DNA of 6,479 nt, from contig JAUMYR010000041.1 of assembly GCA_030528545.1 (NCBI GenBank), positions 14,778 to 21,256 of the forward strand, written 5' to 3'. Source of the DNA: Propionibacteriaceae bacterium. Lineage in GTDB: Bacteria > Actinomycetota > Actinomycetes > Propionibacteriales > Propionibacteriaceae. The notes beneath the pieces are model-generated. The model saw only the letters and a program-made list of their open reading frames with translations, had not been told where the DNA came from and ran no database searches. A program made the position numbers and the translations under genes. Within the stretch, counting starts at the first letter, position 1. Every line of letters begins with the position of its first letter. Positions 1 to 5,355 of the stretch are shown here, piece after piece.

Positions 1-1043
1 ACGACCGTCGACACATTGGCCTTCGGATGCCATGACTTCAGGGCCATGATCGCCTGACCGCCGCTGGCATGCATCGCACCGACGAAGAAGTCCGTCTGTC
101 CCCCGGTCCCCGAAAAGATCCGCTGATTGATCCGGGACGCATTCGCCGAGCCGAACAGATCGACCTGTAGCGCGGTGTTGATGCTGGTCATCTGCGGCTG
201 AGCCGCGATCACGGCCGGGCTGTTGGTGTGCTCGCAACTCAGCAACCGCACCCGGGGGTTGTCGTCTATCCAGTCGTAGAACTCGCTCGGGCCGAAAGCG
301 AAGGAACCGATGATGGGCTGGGACTCATCCAAGGTGCCAGACAGGTGCAATTGCCGGAACCCCTCCGAAAGCAACTCTGTCCAGACCCTCATGCCGCGAT
401 GGCCCACGAGCGCACCCAGTACCGCATCCGGGACAGCCCCAATGCCCGCTTGCAGCGATGCCCCATCGGGGACCATGGCCGCCACCCGGGCCCCGATCTC
501 AGCCGCGGCGTCATCGACGTGGATGGTCGGCGCTGTCGGGATCTCCTGGTCCGCCTCGATGATCGCGTCGAAGATGCCGGCGTCCAGCACGCCGTCACCG
601 TGCACGAAGGGCATCTTCCGGTTGAGCTGAGCGATGATGAGCCCTCCCCGGGCGCGGGCCGCCTCCAACGCCCCCGGAAGCACCTGGACCTCGATACCGA
701 GCGACACCTTGCCACCCACCGGACGTGACACCTGCACGGCCACGATGTCGGGAGCGAGCGGGCCCGAAAACAGCCGCGGCATCAGGCTCAACCGGCACGG
801 GTAGTAGTCGAACTGATGACCGCGCAAGCCGGGCCCGACGAAGATGGTCTCGTGGCGCACGCCGTCGCGATGCACCAGCCCGGGCAATTCGTTCACCACG
901 AATAGCCGGTAGCGCTCCAGTTGAGCATCGATGAGTTCAAGCAGGCGGTGTGGCGTGCCGAAACTGCCCTGGGTCACGACGCGCGGCTCGGCAGGCAAGC
1001 TGGCGAGAACGCCCGGCAGCTGGTTGGGCGAGATCAGTCTCAA
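1..1043 (-). CDS. Acetyl-CoA hydrolase / CoA-transferase family protein (3' end outside window)
   Basis: A 347-codon open frame with no stop before the left edge. The family (4-hydroxybutyrate, butyrate or succinate:acetate CoA-transferases and acetyl-CoA hydrolases) moves CoA between carboxylic acids through a glutamyl-CoA intermediate in the cytoplasm. Visible family signatures: GIGAVPDAVLGAL at about residues 199-211; WTELLSEG, whose Glu223 sits where the family places its catalytic glutamate; FGPSEFYDWIDDNP at about 251; an INTALQVDLFGSANAS segment; and SGTGGQTDFFVGAMHASGG near residue 325. The family is usually about 430 residues, so roughly 80 C-terminal residues are missing. The start chosen is TTG at 1041-1043, preceded by GGAG at 1050-1053 with six bases between. 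It begins one base after the stop of the upstream metallopeptidase gene, so the two are probably cotranscribed and translationally coupled. The CoA donor and acceptor cannot be told from the sequence; the family call is firm. Confidence 0.9.
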   Translation of the reverse strand, partial: MRLISPNQLPGVLASLPAEPRVVTQGSFGTPHRLLELIDAQLERYRLFVVNELPGLVHRDGVRHETIFVGPGLRGHQFDYYPCRLSLMPRLFSGPLAPDIVAVQVSRPVGGKVSLGIEVQVLPGALEAARARGGLIIAQLNRKMPFVHGDGVLDAGIFDAIIEADQEIPTAPTIHVDDAAAEIGARVAAMVPDGASLQAGIGAVPDAVLGALVGHRGMRVWTELLSEGFRQLHLSGTLDESQPIIGSFAFGPSEFYDWIDDNPRVRLLSCEHTNSPAVIAAQPQMTSINTALQVDLFGSANASRINQRIFSGTGGQTDFFVGAMHASGGQAIMALKSWHPKANVSTV

Positions 1044-1053
1044 TCTATTCTCC
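1044..1053 (-). promoter_or_regulatory. Ribosome binding site of the CoA-transferase, inside the upstream stop region
   Basis: GGAG (complement of 1050-1053) lies six bases before TTG at 1041-1043 and overlaps the last codons of the metallopeptidase gene, whose TAG is at 1045-1047. This site decides the TTG start: the next possible starts are GTG codons well inside the conserved N-terminal domain. The arrangement suits translational coupling. Confidence 0.6.
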
Positions 1054-1923
1054 GAGTTCGTCGGTGGAGAAGGTGTCACATACGTTCGGGTCTCCGGACT
1101 GGAACCCCTTGGTCACCCAGTATTTCCGCATCGCCGACGAACCATGGGTCCACGACTCCGGGCTGATCCCTCCCGTTGACTGTAGCTGGATGTGGTCATC
1201 GCCCACTGCTCGCGCCGCATCCACGACACGTTCTAGGTCGTCCCTGGTCACGGACTTGATGAGGCTATTGGGGTCCTTGACCGTGTTGGCGAACCACACC
1301 CCCGCATAGCAGTCGGCCTGCAGTTCGAGCCTGGTCTGGGCAGACTTGGGTCCGGTCTGCTGCCGTGAGCTTTGTGCCCGCGCTAGGGTTCCGGTGAGGT
1401 TTGAAACATGGTGGCCGTACTCGTGGGCCAGGATATAGGCTTCCGCGGCGTCCCCTCCCTTGGCTCCGAGCCGCTTCAGCAGCATCTCGGTGAACCCCGG
1501 ATCCATATACACCTGCTGGTCTCCGGGGCAGTAGAACGGGCCCACTTCGCTTCCCGCGGTTCCGCAGGCCGTCGAGATCCGGCCGCTGAAGATGACCAGC
1601 TTCGCCGGTTTGTACCCCGGCAGCGCCGATCGCCAGTAGCGCTGGATCGAGTTCACCTGGGCGGCCCAGCGACAGCGCCGGTCCTGTTTGATATCGGCAC
1701 CGGTCTGACAGTGTGGAGTCTCCACCGCACCGGTCTGCGGCGCGACCGGACCCTCCTCCTGAGTTAGCGAGCTGAGGTCGATGTTGAATAGCAGCGCGAC
1801 CACCACCAGCAGGATCCCGGCGCCACCGCCGAGGGCGATGCCTGGTCCTCTGCGCCGAGGACCGCCATTACCCGCATACACCACCTCGGACGCATCGATC
1901 CGGGCATTCTCGCGATATTCCAC
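1045..1923 (-). CDS. Membrane-anchored neutral zinc metallopeptidase (YpfJ family)
   Basis: A 292-residue protein of the putative neutral zinc metallopeptidase family typified by E. coli YpfJ (Pfam Zn-peptidase family PF04228, from memory). Residues 1-26 are polar and basic (GGPRRRGPG). Residues 27-48 form one hydrophobic segment, so the catalytic part should face outward on a single anchor. The zincin motif HEYGH is at 167-171 and a second conserved block, LELQADCYAGVW, is at 199-210; Glu200 is the likely third zinc ligand. Six cysteines (72, 84, 120, 132, 205, 282) could form disulfides outside the membrane. The GTG start at 1921-1923 follows GGAGG at 1928-1932. The gene is first of a two-gene unit with the CoA-transferase and diverges from the NUDIX gene. 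Substrate unknown; the family call is strong, and proteolytic activity is inferred from the intact motif. Confidence 0.92.
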   Translation of the reverse strand: MEYRENARIDASEVVYAGNGGPRRRGPGIALGGGAGILLVVVALLFNIDLSSLTQEEGPVAPQTGAVETPHCQTGADIKQDRRCRWAAQVNSIQRYWRSALPGYKPAKLVIFSGRISTACGTAGSEVGPFYCPGDQQVYMDPGFTEMLLKRLGAKGGDAAEAYILAHEYGHHVSNLTGTLARAQSSRQQTGPKSAQTRLELQADCYAGVWFANTVKDPNSLIKSVTRDDLERVVDAARAVGDDHIQLQSTGGISPESWTHGSSAMRKYWVTKGFQSGDPNVCDTFSTDELGE

Positions 1924-1927
1924 GCGT

Positions 1928-1932
1928 CCTCC
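1928..1932 (-). promoter_or_regulatory. Ribosome binding site of the metallopeptidase gene
   Basis: GGAGG on the minus strand, four bases before GTG at 1921-1923. The spacing is short but the match to the 16S tail is full. An ATG at 1932-1934 is out of frame, so the GTG is the supported start. Confidence 0.6.
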
Positions 1933-1953
1933 ATCTGTTGCTGCGCTTGCAGA

Positions 1954-1966
1954 CCGTAGCTTACGG
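1954..1966. repeat. Short palindrome upstream of the metallopeptidase gene
   Basis: Perfect inverted repeat CCGTA / TACGG around the centre GCT, about 31 bases before the GTG start of the minus-strand metallopeptidase. Read on the minus strand it contains TAAGCT, which fits a TANNNT -10 element, but no -35 hexamer stands at normal spacing (TTGGCA is 21 bases away). It could be an operator over the promoter or a chance hairpin. At this length chance cannot be excluded. Confidence 0.3.
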
Positions 1967-1998
1967 CTCGGCGGTGCTGTCTGGTGCCAACTCGGCGA

Positions 1999-2032
1999 TT
2001 CAACTTCCCAACGGGCGAGCTAGACTGAGCCG
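1999..2032 (+). promoter_or_regulatory. Candidate leaderless promoter of the NUDIX gene
   Basis: -10 element TAGACT at 2021-2026, then six bases (GAGCCG), then ATG at 2033. This puts the expected transcription start at or next to the A of the start codon. A weak -35 candidate, TTCAAC, is at 1999-2004 with a 16-base spacer. No Shine-Dalgarno sequence precedes the ATG, which is consistent with a leaderless mRNA of the type common in actinobacteria. Confidence 0.5.
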
Positions 2033-2719
2033 ATGCGTGTGATCGGAGTGGCCAGCCCAGTCGGTGCGCCGATCTTCGACTTCGTCGTCGGGCACGGCGA
2101 GCACCCCGATCTCACCCTCTGGAACGCAGGTTATGTGGCAGTGCGTCCGCTCAGCGCCAATCTGGTCGCTGACGACATCACTGTCGTCTTCCTCGTCCGC
2201 CCAAGCAACAAGGAGGACCGCCCACAGCGGCGACGCCAGCGACAATTCGACTCGGGCGTCTCGAAGACACAGACTGCCCAGCGACGCCAGAGGATCGCCG
2301 CCTATGCCATGGTCGCCTCGCCCTGTGGGCTCCTCGGTACCGTCTGTTCCCCCCGGACGAATGCCCCCGGGGTCTGGATGTTGCCCGGGGGCGGGCTTGA
2401 CCCCCATGAATCGCCTTCGGATGCGGTGCTGCGCGAAATCTACGAGGAAACCGGTCAGGACGTGCGGCTGCGCAGGCTGCTGGCCCTCCAGTCAGACCAC
2501 TGGATTGGTTTCGCCCCGGACGGCACCCTGGAGGATTTCCACGCGTTGCGCATCATCTACAGCGCCCGCTGCGATCGGCCCACCCCACCGGTCGTCCACG
2601 ACCATGCCGGGACCACCGAGCATGCGGCCTGGGTCGGCCGCTCCAGGTGGCGCTGCCTGCCCTGGACGGCCGGGGCTCGCGCACTGCTCACCCAGCACCT
2701 GAAGGAACTCCCCTGGTAG
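2033..2719 (+). CDS. NUDIX hydrolase with an unassigned N-terminal part
   Basis: A 228-residue cytoplasmic protein. NUDIX enzymes cleave a nucleoside diphosphate linked to another group, using divalent metal bound by the NUDIX box. The box is complete and fits GX5EX7REUXEEXGU: Gly120, Glu126, then REIYEETG at 134-141. It is preceded by the usual VWMLPGGG (114-121). The NUDIX fold probably spans about residues 85-225. Residues 1-85 resemble no domain I recognise and include a basic stretch, RRRQRQ, at 66-71, perhaps a disordered linker. The ATG at 2033 is supported by a -10 element at leaderless spacing; a shorter start inside the fold would lack a promoter or binding site. It is the only plus-strand gene here, divergent from the metallopeptidase and convergent with the Bax-inhibitor gene, so probably monocistronic. 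Substrate cannot be predicted. Confidence 0.88.
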   Translation: MRVIGVASPVGAPIFDFVVGHGEHPDLTLWNAGYVAVRPLSANLVADDITVVFLVRPSNKEDRPQRRRQRQFDSGVSKTQTAQRRQRIAAYAMVASPCGLLGTVCSPRTNAPGVWMLPGGGLDPHESPSDAVLREIYEETGQDVRLRRLLALQSDHWIGFAPDGTLEDFHALRIIYSARCDRPTPPVVHDHAGTTEHAAWVGRSRWRCLPWTAGARALLTQHLKELPW

Positions 2720-2771
2720 GGCTCCGGTCCGATGCTGTTCAAGCCCCCGGCAAAGCTGAGAGCACAAGCCA

Positions 2772-2817
2772 GACGGCGGGTGTCCCGATGCGAAGGAACG
2801 CTGGGACACCCGCCGTC
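2772..2817. terminator. Bidirectional terminator hairpin between convergent genes
   Basis: Perfect 15-base inverted repeat: GACGGCGGGTGTCCC at 2772-2786 and its complement at 2803-2817, around a 16-base loop that can form a further 3-bp GCG/CGC stem. It lies 53 bases after the NUDIX stop and 20 bases after the stop of the opposing Bax-inhibitor gene. Neither side has a T run, which is common for hairpin terminators in high-GC actinobacteria. The position between two converging genes supports service to both. Confidence 0.75.
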
Positions 2818-2836
2818 GTGATGCAGACGAGACCGG

Positions 2837-3640
2837 TCAGTCGCGGAAATAGGACAGGATTCGCAACAGCTCCGTGTAGAGCCACACCATGGTGACCGTG
2901 ATGCCGAAGGCGGCACGCCACGATTCCTTGGCTGGTGCCTGCTGGGCGATGCCCTGCTCGATCATGTCGAAGTCGAGGATCAGGCTCATCACCGCAAGAC
3001 CGACCGCGATCACCGAGATGATGATGCTGAGCCAGCCCGCGCCGGAGCCCATAGACCGCACGCCGAGATCGACTCCAAACAGAGCGAAGCCCAGGTTGAC
3101 CAGCATCAGCAAGACCAGCGAACCCACCCCGATCGTGACGATCTTGCGGAACTTGGAGGTCACCCTGATGTTGAAGAACTTGTAGGCCAGCAGAGTCGCG
3201 CCCGCCGCCACGAAGGTGGCCATGACGGCCTGGCCGACGATGCCCGGATAGTACCCCTCGAAGAACCGCGAGAATACGCCGATGACCACGCCTTCGAGCA
3301 GCGCGTAGAAGACCACTGCCCCGATGGGGACCTCACGGCGACGGGCGACGAAGAACACCGTCACCAGGCAGGCCAGCGACGTAATGATCAGGACCGGGAA
3401 CTGCACCGAACGCGGCACCAGTAGCCAGCTGGCTGCCGCCGAGGTGACCAGTAGCAGCATCACGATGGACGTCTTGGCGATCACATCGTCCAGGGTCATC
3501 ACACCGCCACGGGCCACCGGCTGGGGCGCGTAACCGGGCATCTGCTGCGCGTAGGGGTTGTACTGGTACCCGTATGGGGCGCCGTGGTAGTCGGCGCTCT
3601 GGGTGAAAACGCCGGGCTTGGACAAAATCGGATTTGCCAC
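2837..3640 (-). CDS. Bax inhibitor-1/YccA family membrane protein
   Basis: A 267-residue integral membrane protein of the actinobacterial branch of the Bax inhibitor-1 (TMBIM) family. B. subtilis YetJ, the studied bacterial member, conducts Ca2+ with pH dependence; that role here is only inferred. Residues 1-45 are a Tyr/Pro/Gly/Gln-rich soluble tail (YGYQYNPYAQQMPGY). About seven hydrophobic segments follow, near 57-75, 80-99, 106-123, 133-153, 167-190, 201-221 and 241-262. The most family-like part is the C-terminal third: LDFDMIEQG at 222-230, with the acidic pair Asp223/Asp225, then ESWRAAFG and WLYTELLRIL. The GTG start at 3638-3640 has AAGAGG seven bases upstream. The gene is probably transcribed alone, since a candidate promoter separates it from the tRNA operon and the shared hairpin follows its stop. 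Confidence 0.9.
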   Translation of the reverse strand: MANPILSKPGVFTQSADYHGAPYGYQYNPYAQQMPGYAPQPVARGGVMTLDDVIAKTSIVMLLLVTSAAASWLLVPRSVQFPVLIITSLACLVTVFFVARRREVPIGAVVFYALLEGVVIGVFSRFFEGYYPGIVGQAVMATFVAAGATLLAYKFFNIRVTSKFRKIVTIGVGSLVLLMLVNLGFALFGVDLGVRSMGSGAGWLSIIISVIAVGLAVMSLILDFDMIEQGIAQQAPAKESWRAAFGITVTMVWLYTELLRILSYFRD

Positions 3641-3647
3641 GAAAGAA

Positions 3648-3681
3648 CCTCTTCTTCGCTAGTTGTGCCTTACCAATCTTA
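3648..3681 (-). promoter_or_regulatory. Candidate -10 and ribosome binding site of the Bax-inhibitor gene
   Basis: TAAGAT on the minus strand (3676-3681) fits a TANNNT -10 element and would give a leader of about 30 bases. AAGAGG at 3648-3653 is a ribosome binding site seven bases before the GTG start. No good -35 hexamer is visible at 17-18 bases. The binding site is more certain than the promoter. Confidence 0.4.
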
Positions 3682-3713
3682 GACGCCATCCAAAACGAAC
3701 GCACCGCTCGCTC

Positions 3714-3729
3714 GCCGCCCCCTAGCGGC
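3714..3729. terminator. Possible weak terminator after the tRNA operon
   Basis: Small hairpin with arms GCCGC and GCGGC around a six-base loop, 50 bases beyond the tRNA 3' end on the minus strand and before the candidate Bax-inhibitor promoter. It has only 5 bp and no T run, so it is listed mainly because the tRNA transcript must end or be processed somewhere in this 138-bp gap. Confidence 0.25.
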
Positions 3730-3778
3730 ATGGAGCCATCCCCCTCGCCCGGCCTCGGTCCTCCTTGTTCCCTGGCGG

Positions 3779-3851
3779 TGCCCCCGACGGGATTCGAACC
3801 CGTACTTGGGCGGGTTTAAGCCGCCTGCCTCTGCCGTTGGGCTACGAGGGC
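3779..3851 (-). tRNA. tRNA with anticodon UAA (leucine by anticodon), class I shape
   Basis: A complete 73-nt cloverleaf. Acceptor GCCCTCG pairs with CGGGGGC (one U-G pair). The D stem is GCC/GGC with a GG-containing loop, the anticodon stem GGCGG/CCGCC with loop CTTAAAC, and the T stem ACGGG/CCCGT with loop TTCGAAT. The discriminator is A73. The anticodon UAA (3816-3818) reads UUA, hence leucine, and A73 agrees with a leucine tRNA. The variable loop is only CAAGT, five bases, whereas bacterial leucine tRNAs normally carry a long variable arm; the charged amino acid is therefore less certain than the anticodon. CCA is not encoded (ACCG follows). The 5' end is 11 bases after the ppx stop, so the tRNA is probably cotranscribed with ppx and cut out. 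I recall short tRNAs annotated as Leu beside ppx in other actinobacteria but cannot verify it. Confidence 0.85.
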
Positions 3852-3862
3852 CAGATGCCAGC

Positions 3863-4786
3863 TTAGCGGCCCTGGCCGCCGAGCAGGCGATACGCGATGC
3901 CATCGAGAATATCGGTTTCGCTGACGAGCACGGCACCGGTGTCCAAACGCCTCACCAACTCGCTGAGAATCAGCGACCCGGCTGGCAATACCTCGGCCCG
4001 TAGCGGGTGCATGCACGGCCGCGACACCATGTCGTCCAGCGTGGCGGCGAGCCAATCCGTGGCGATGGCCTCAATGTCTCCAAAGGTGAGGACCGACCCG
4101 TGGACCCTGCCACGGTCGTATGCCGGTAGCCTCTGGAGCGCCGCGCTCATGCTCGTCACCGTCCCGGCCACACCGATCGCCGTGGTGACGCTGGAAAAAT
4201 CGATGCCTGAGGCGTCCATCAGCCGTCCGGCGAAGGCCCTGGCTTCAGCGACCTGGGCAGCGGTGGGAGGGCGGTCGACGAAGAAACGTTCGGTGACCCG
4301 AACCGAGCCCACATCCAGTGAGACCGCGCTCAGGACCTCCCCCGGCGCCTCGCCGAGGACCAGTTCCGTGGAACCGCCGCCGATATCGATGACGAGCACC
4401 CTTCCCGAGGCCGCTACCCCAGAGAGGGCGCCCGAGAAGCTGAGCCGGGCCTCCTCATCGCCGCTGATGATGTCCACCTCGACCCCAAGACGTTCCCGCA
4501 CCCCGGCGAAGAACTGCTCTCGGTTGGCCACGTCACGGGCTGCCGAGGTGGCGACGAAGCGGACCTCATCGCAGCCAAACCCGTCGATGATCCGGGCATA
4601 GCTCTCGCAGGCCGCGAAGGTGCGGGCCAGCGCTTCTGGGTGGAACTCGCCGGTCCGGTCGACGCCCTGCCCCAGGCGGACCAGTTCCAGCCTCCGGTCC
4701 AGTTCCCGGGGCGGGTGGGCATCCTCCACGACGAGCAGGCGGATGCTATTGGTGCCGCAGTCTACGGCCGCGACGCGCCTAGCCAT
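3863..4786 (-). CDS. ppx: Ppx/GppA family phosphatase (exopolyphosphatase-like)
   Basis: A 307-residue cytoplasmic protein of the short actinobacterial Ppx/GppA type (compare M. tuberculosis Rv1026). The family removes terminal phosphates from polyphosphate or hydrolyses pppGpp; which applies here cannot be told. It has the ASKHA fold. Phosphate-1 motif VAAVDCGTNSIRLLV is at 5-19, TSAARD at 80-85, SGDEEARLSFSGAL at 108-121 (the SGxEEA block carries the family's catalytic glutamate), phosphate-2 VIDIGGGSTELVLG at 132-145, and GVAGT at 205-209. The C-terminal HD-like domain of long Ppx proteins is absent, as expected for this type. Start ATG at 4784-4786 lies inside the end of the DUF501 gene (8-bp overlap), with GGAG seven bases upstream. 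A longer in-frame start at 4849 adds 21 unconserved residues before the motif and is rejected. Confidence 0.93.
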   Translation of the reverse strand: MARRVAAVDCGTNSIRLLVVEDAHPPRELDRRLELVRLGQGVDRTGEFHPEALARTFAACESYARIIDGFGCDEVRFVATSAARDVANREQFFAGVRERLGVEVDIISGDEEARLSFSGALSGVAASGRVLVIDIGGGSTELVLGEAPGEVLSAVSLDVGSVRVTERFFVDRPPTAAQVAEARAFAGRLMDASGIDFSSVTTAIGVAGTVTSMSAALQRLPAYDRGRVHGSVLTFGDIEAIATDWLAATLDDMVSRPCMHPLRAEVLPAGSLILSELVRRLDTGAVLVSETDILDGIAYRLLGGQGR

Positions 4787-5282
4787 CCTCGGGCTCCGGC
4801 AGGCAGGGACGCGTCCAGAAATCACCGAGCAGGGCGAGCGCCTCGTCACCCAGCGGGTTGACGCCCTCGCCAGCGGCTAAGGCGTGACCGACCAGCACGT
4901 GTAGGCATTTGACCCGGGTCGGCATCCCCCCGGCCGAGATGCCCGCGATCTCGGAGACCTCCCCCAGCTCCGCCCGATCGGCGAGATAGGACTCGTGGGC
5001 CCGCTGGTAAGCCGCGGCCAGCTCGGCGTCGTGGCCCAGGCGTTCGGTCATCTCGGCCATCACCCGATTCGCCTCAAGTGCGGAGCATCCGGCCACGGCC
5101 CGCGGGCAGGTGAGGTAATAGGTCGTTGGGAACGGGGTCCCATCGGGCAGCCTGGGTTCGGTCTTGACCACGCCGGGTTTGCCGCACGGGCAACGCCAAG
5201 CAACCCCGGCGACACCGCGGGGGTTCCGTCCCAGCTGGGCCGCGATGATTCGCTCATCGGCCTCGCTCATTGGTTCTAGCAC
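4779..5282 (-). CDS. DUF501 domain-containing protein
   Basis: A 167-residue protein of unknown function, matching actinobacterial DUF501 (Rv1025 type) over nearly its whole length. Recognisable blocks: AWRCPCGKPGVVKTEPRLPD at 28-47, GTPFPTTYYLTCPRA at 48-62, LEANRVMAEMTERL at 69-82, and GGMPTRVKCLHVLVGHALAA at 118-137, followed by GVNPLGDEALALLG. Cysteines at 31, 33, 59, 126 and His128 could bind metal; this is inference. In related genomes the gene normally sits with enolase and a septum-formation initiator gene just before ppx. The ppx link is kept here, with an 8-bp overlap, but the gene upstream is an FAD oxidoreductase. The GTG start at 5280-5282 is chosen because TACAAT lies exactly six bases before it; the ATG four codons on (5268-5270) is possible but has no clear ribosome binding site. 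Leu135 is encoded by TTA, the only one I find in the seven protein genes. Confidence 0.92.
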   Translation of the reverse strand: MLEPMSEADERIIAAQLGRNPRGVAGVAWRCPCGKPGVVKTEPRLPDGTPFPTTYYLTCPRAVAGCSALEANRVMAEMTERLGHDAELAAAYQRAHESYLADRAELGEVSEIAGISAGGMPTRVKCLHVLVGHALAAGEGVNPLGDEALALLGDFWTRPCLPEPEDG

Positions 5283-5294
5283 TGCGTCATTGTA
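5283..5294 (-). promoter_or_regulatory. Candidate leaderless promoter of the DUF501-ppx-tRNA operon
   Basis: TACAAT on the minus strand (5289-5294) matches the -10 consensus at five of six bases. It is followed by GACGCA and then GTG at 5282, so transcription should begin at or beside the start codon. No -35 consensus is evident at 17 bases upstream. This supports the operon having its own promoter separate from the FAD gene. Confidence 0.55.
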
Positions 5295-5303
5295 CGCACC
5301 AGT

Positions 5304-5335
5304 TCCGCCGCGGGCAGAGTTCTTCCAGCGGCGGA
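5304..5335. terminator. Possible terminator after the FAD oxidoreductase gene
   Basis: Perfect 8-base inverted repeat, TCCGCCGC at 5304-5311 and GCGGCGGA at 5328-5335, with a 16-base loop. It begins 20 bases after the oxidoreductase stop and ends 9 bases before the -10 element of the next gene. It has no T run. An alternative GCGGC/GCCGC hairpin overlaps it at 5328-5340. It could equally occupy the -35 region of the DUF501 promoter as a regulatory element. Confidence 0.4.
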
Positions 5336-5355
5336 GCCGCTCACCTTGAGGCCTC

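Noticed and set aside
228..728. 166-codon plus-strand frame opposite the CoA-transferase
   Set aside because: It is the antisense of a frame carrying all the family signatures and has no binding site or recognisable domain.
2064..2702. 212-codon plus-strand frame overlapping the NUDIX gene
   Set aside because: Low-complexity Ser/Pro/Arg/Cys protein in another frame of a gene whose NUDIX box is complete.
3779..3851. The tRNA as an ordinary class II leucine tRNA like bldA
   Set aside because: The anticodon fits, but only five bases separate the anticodon and T stems, so no long variable arm can form.
3897..4601. 234-codon plus-strand open frame opposite ppx
   Set aside because: Ser/Arg/Thr/Pro-rich composition typical of antisense reading of GC-rich coding DNA. 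It lies wholly inside a gene with clear family motifs.
4787..4849. Longer start for the Ppx/GppA gene, adding 21 N-terminal residues
   Set aside because: The added residues are unlike the family, which begins just before the phosphate-1 motif. ATG at 4784-4786 has a well-spaced GGAG.
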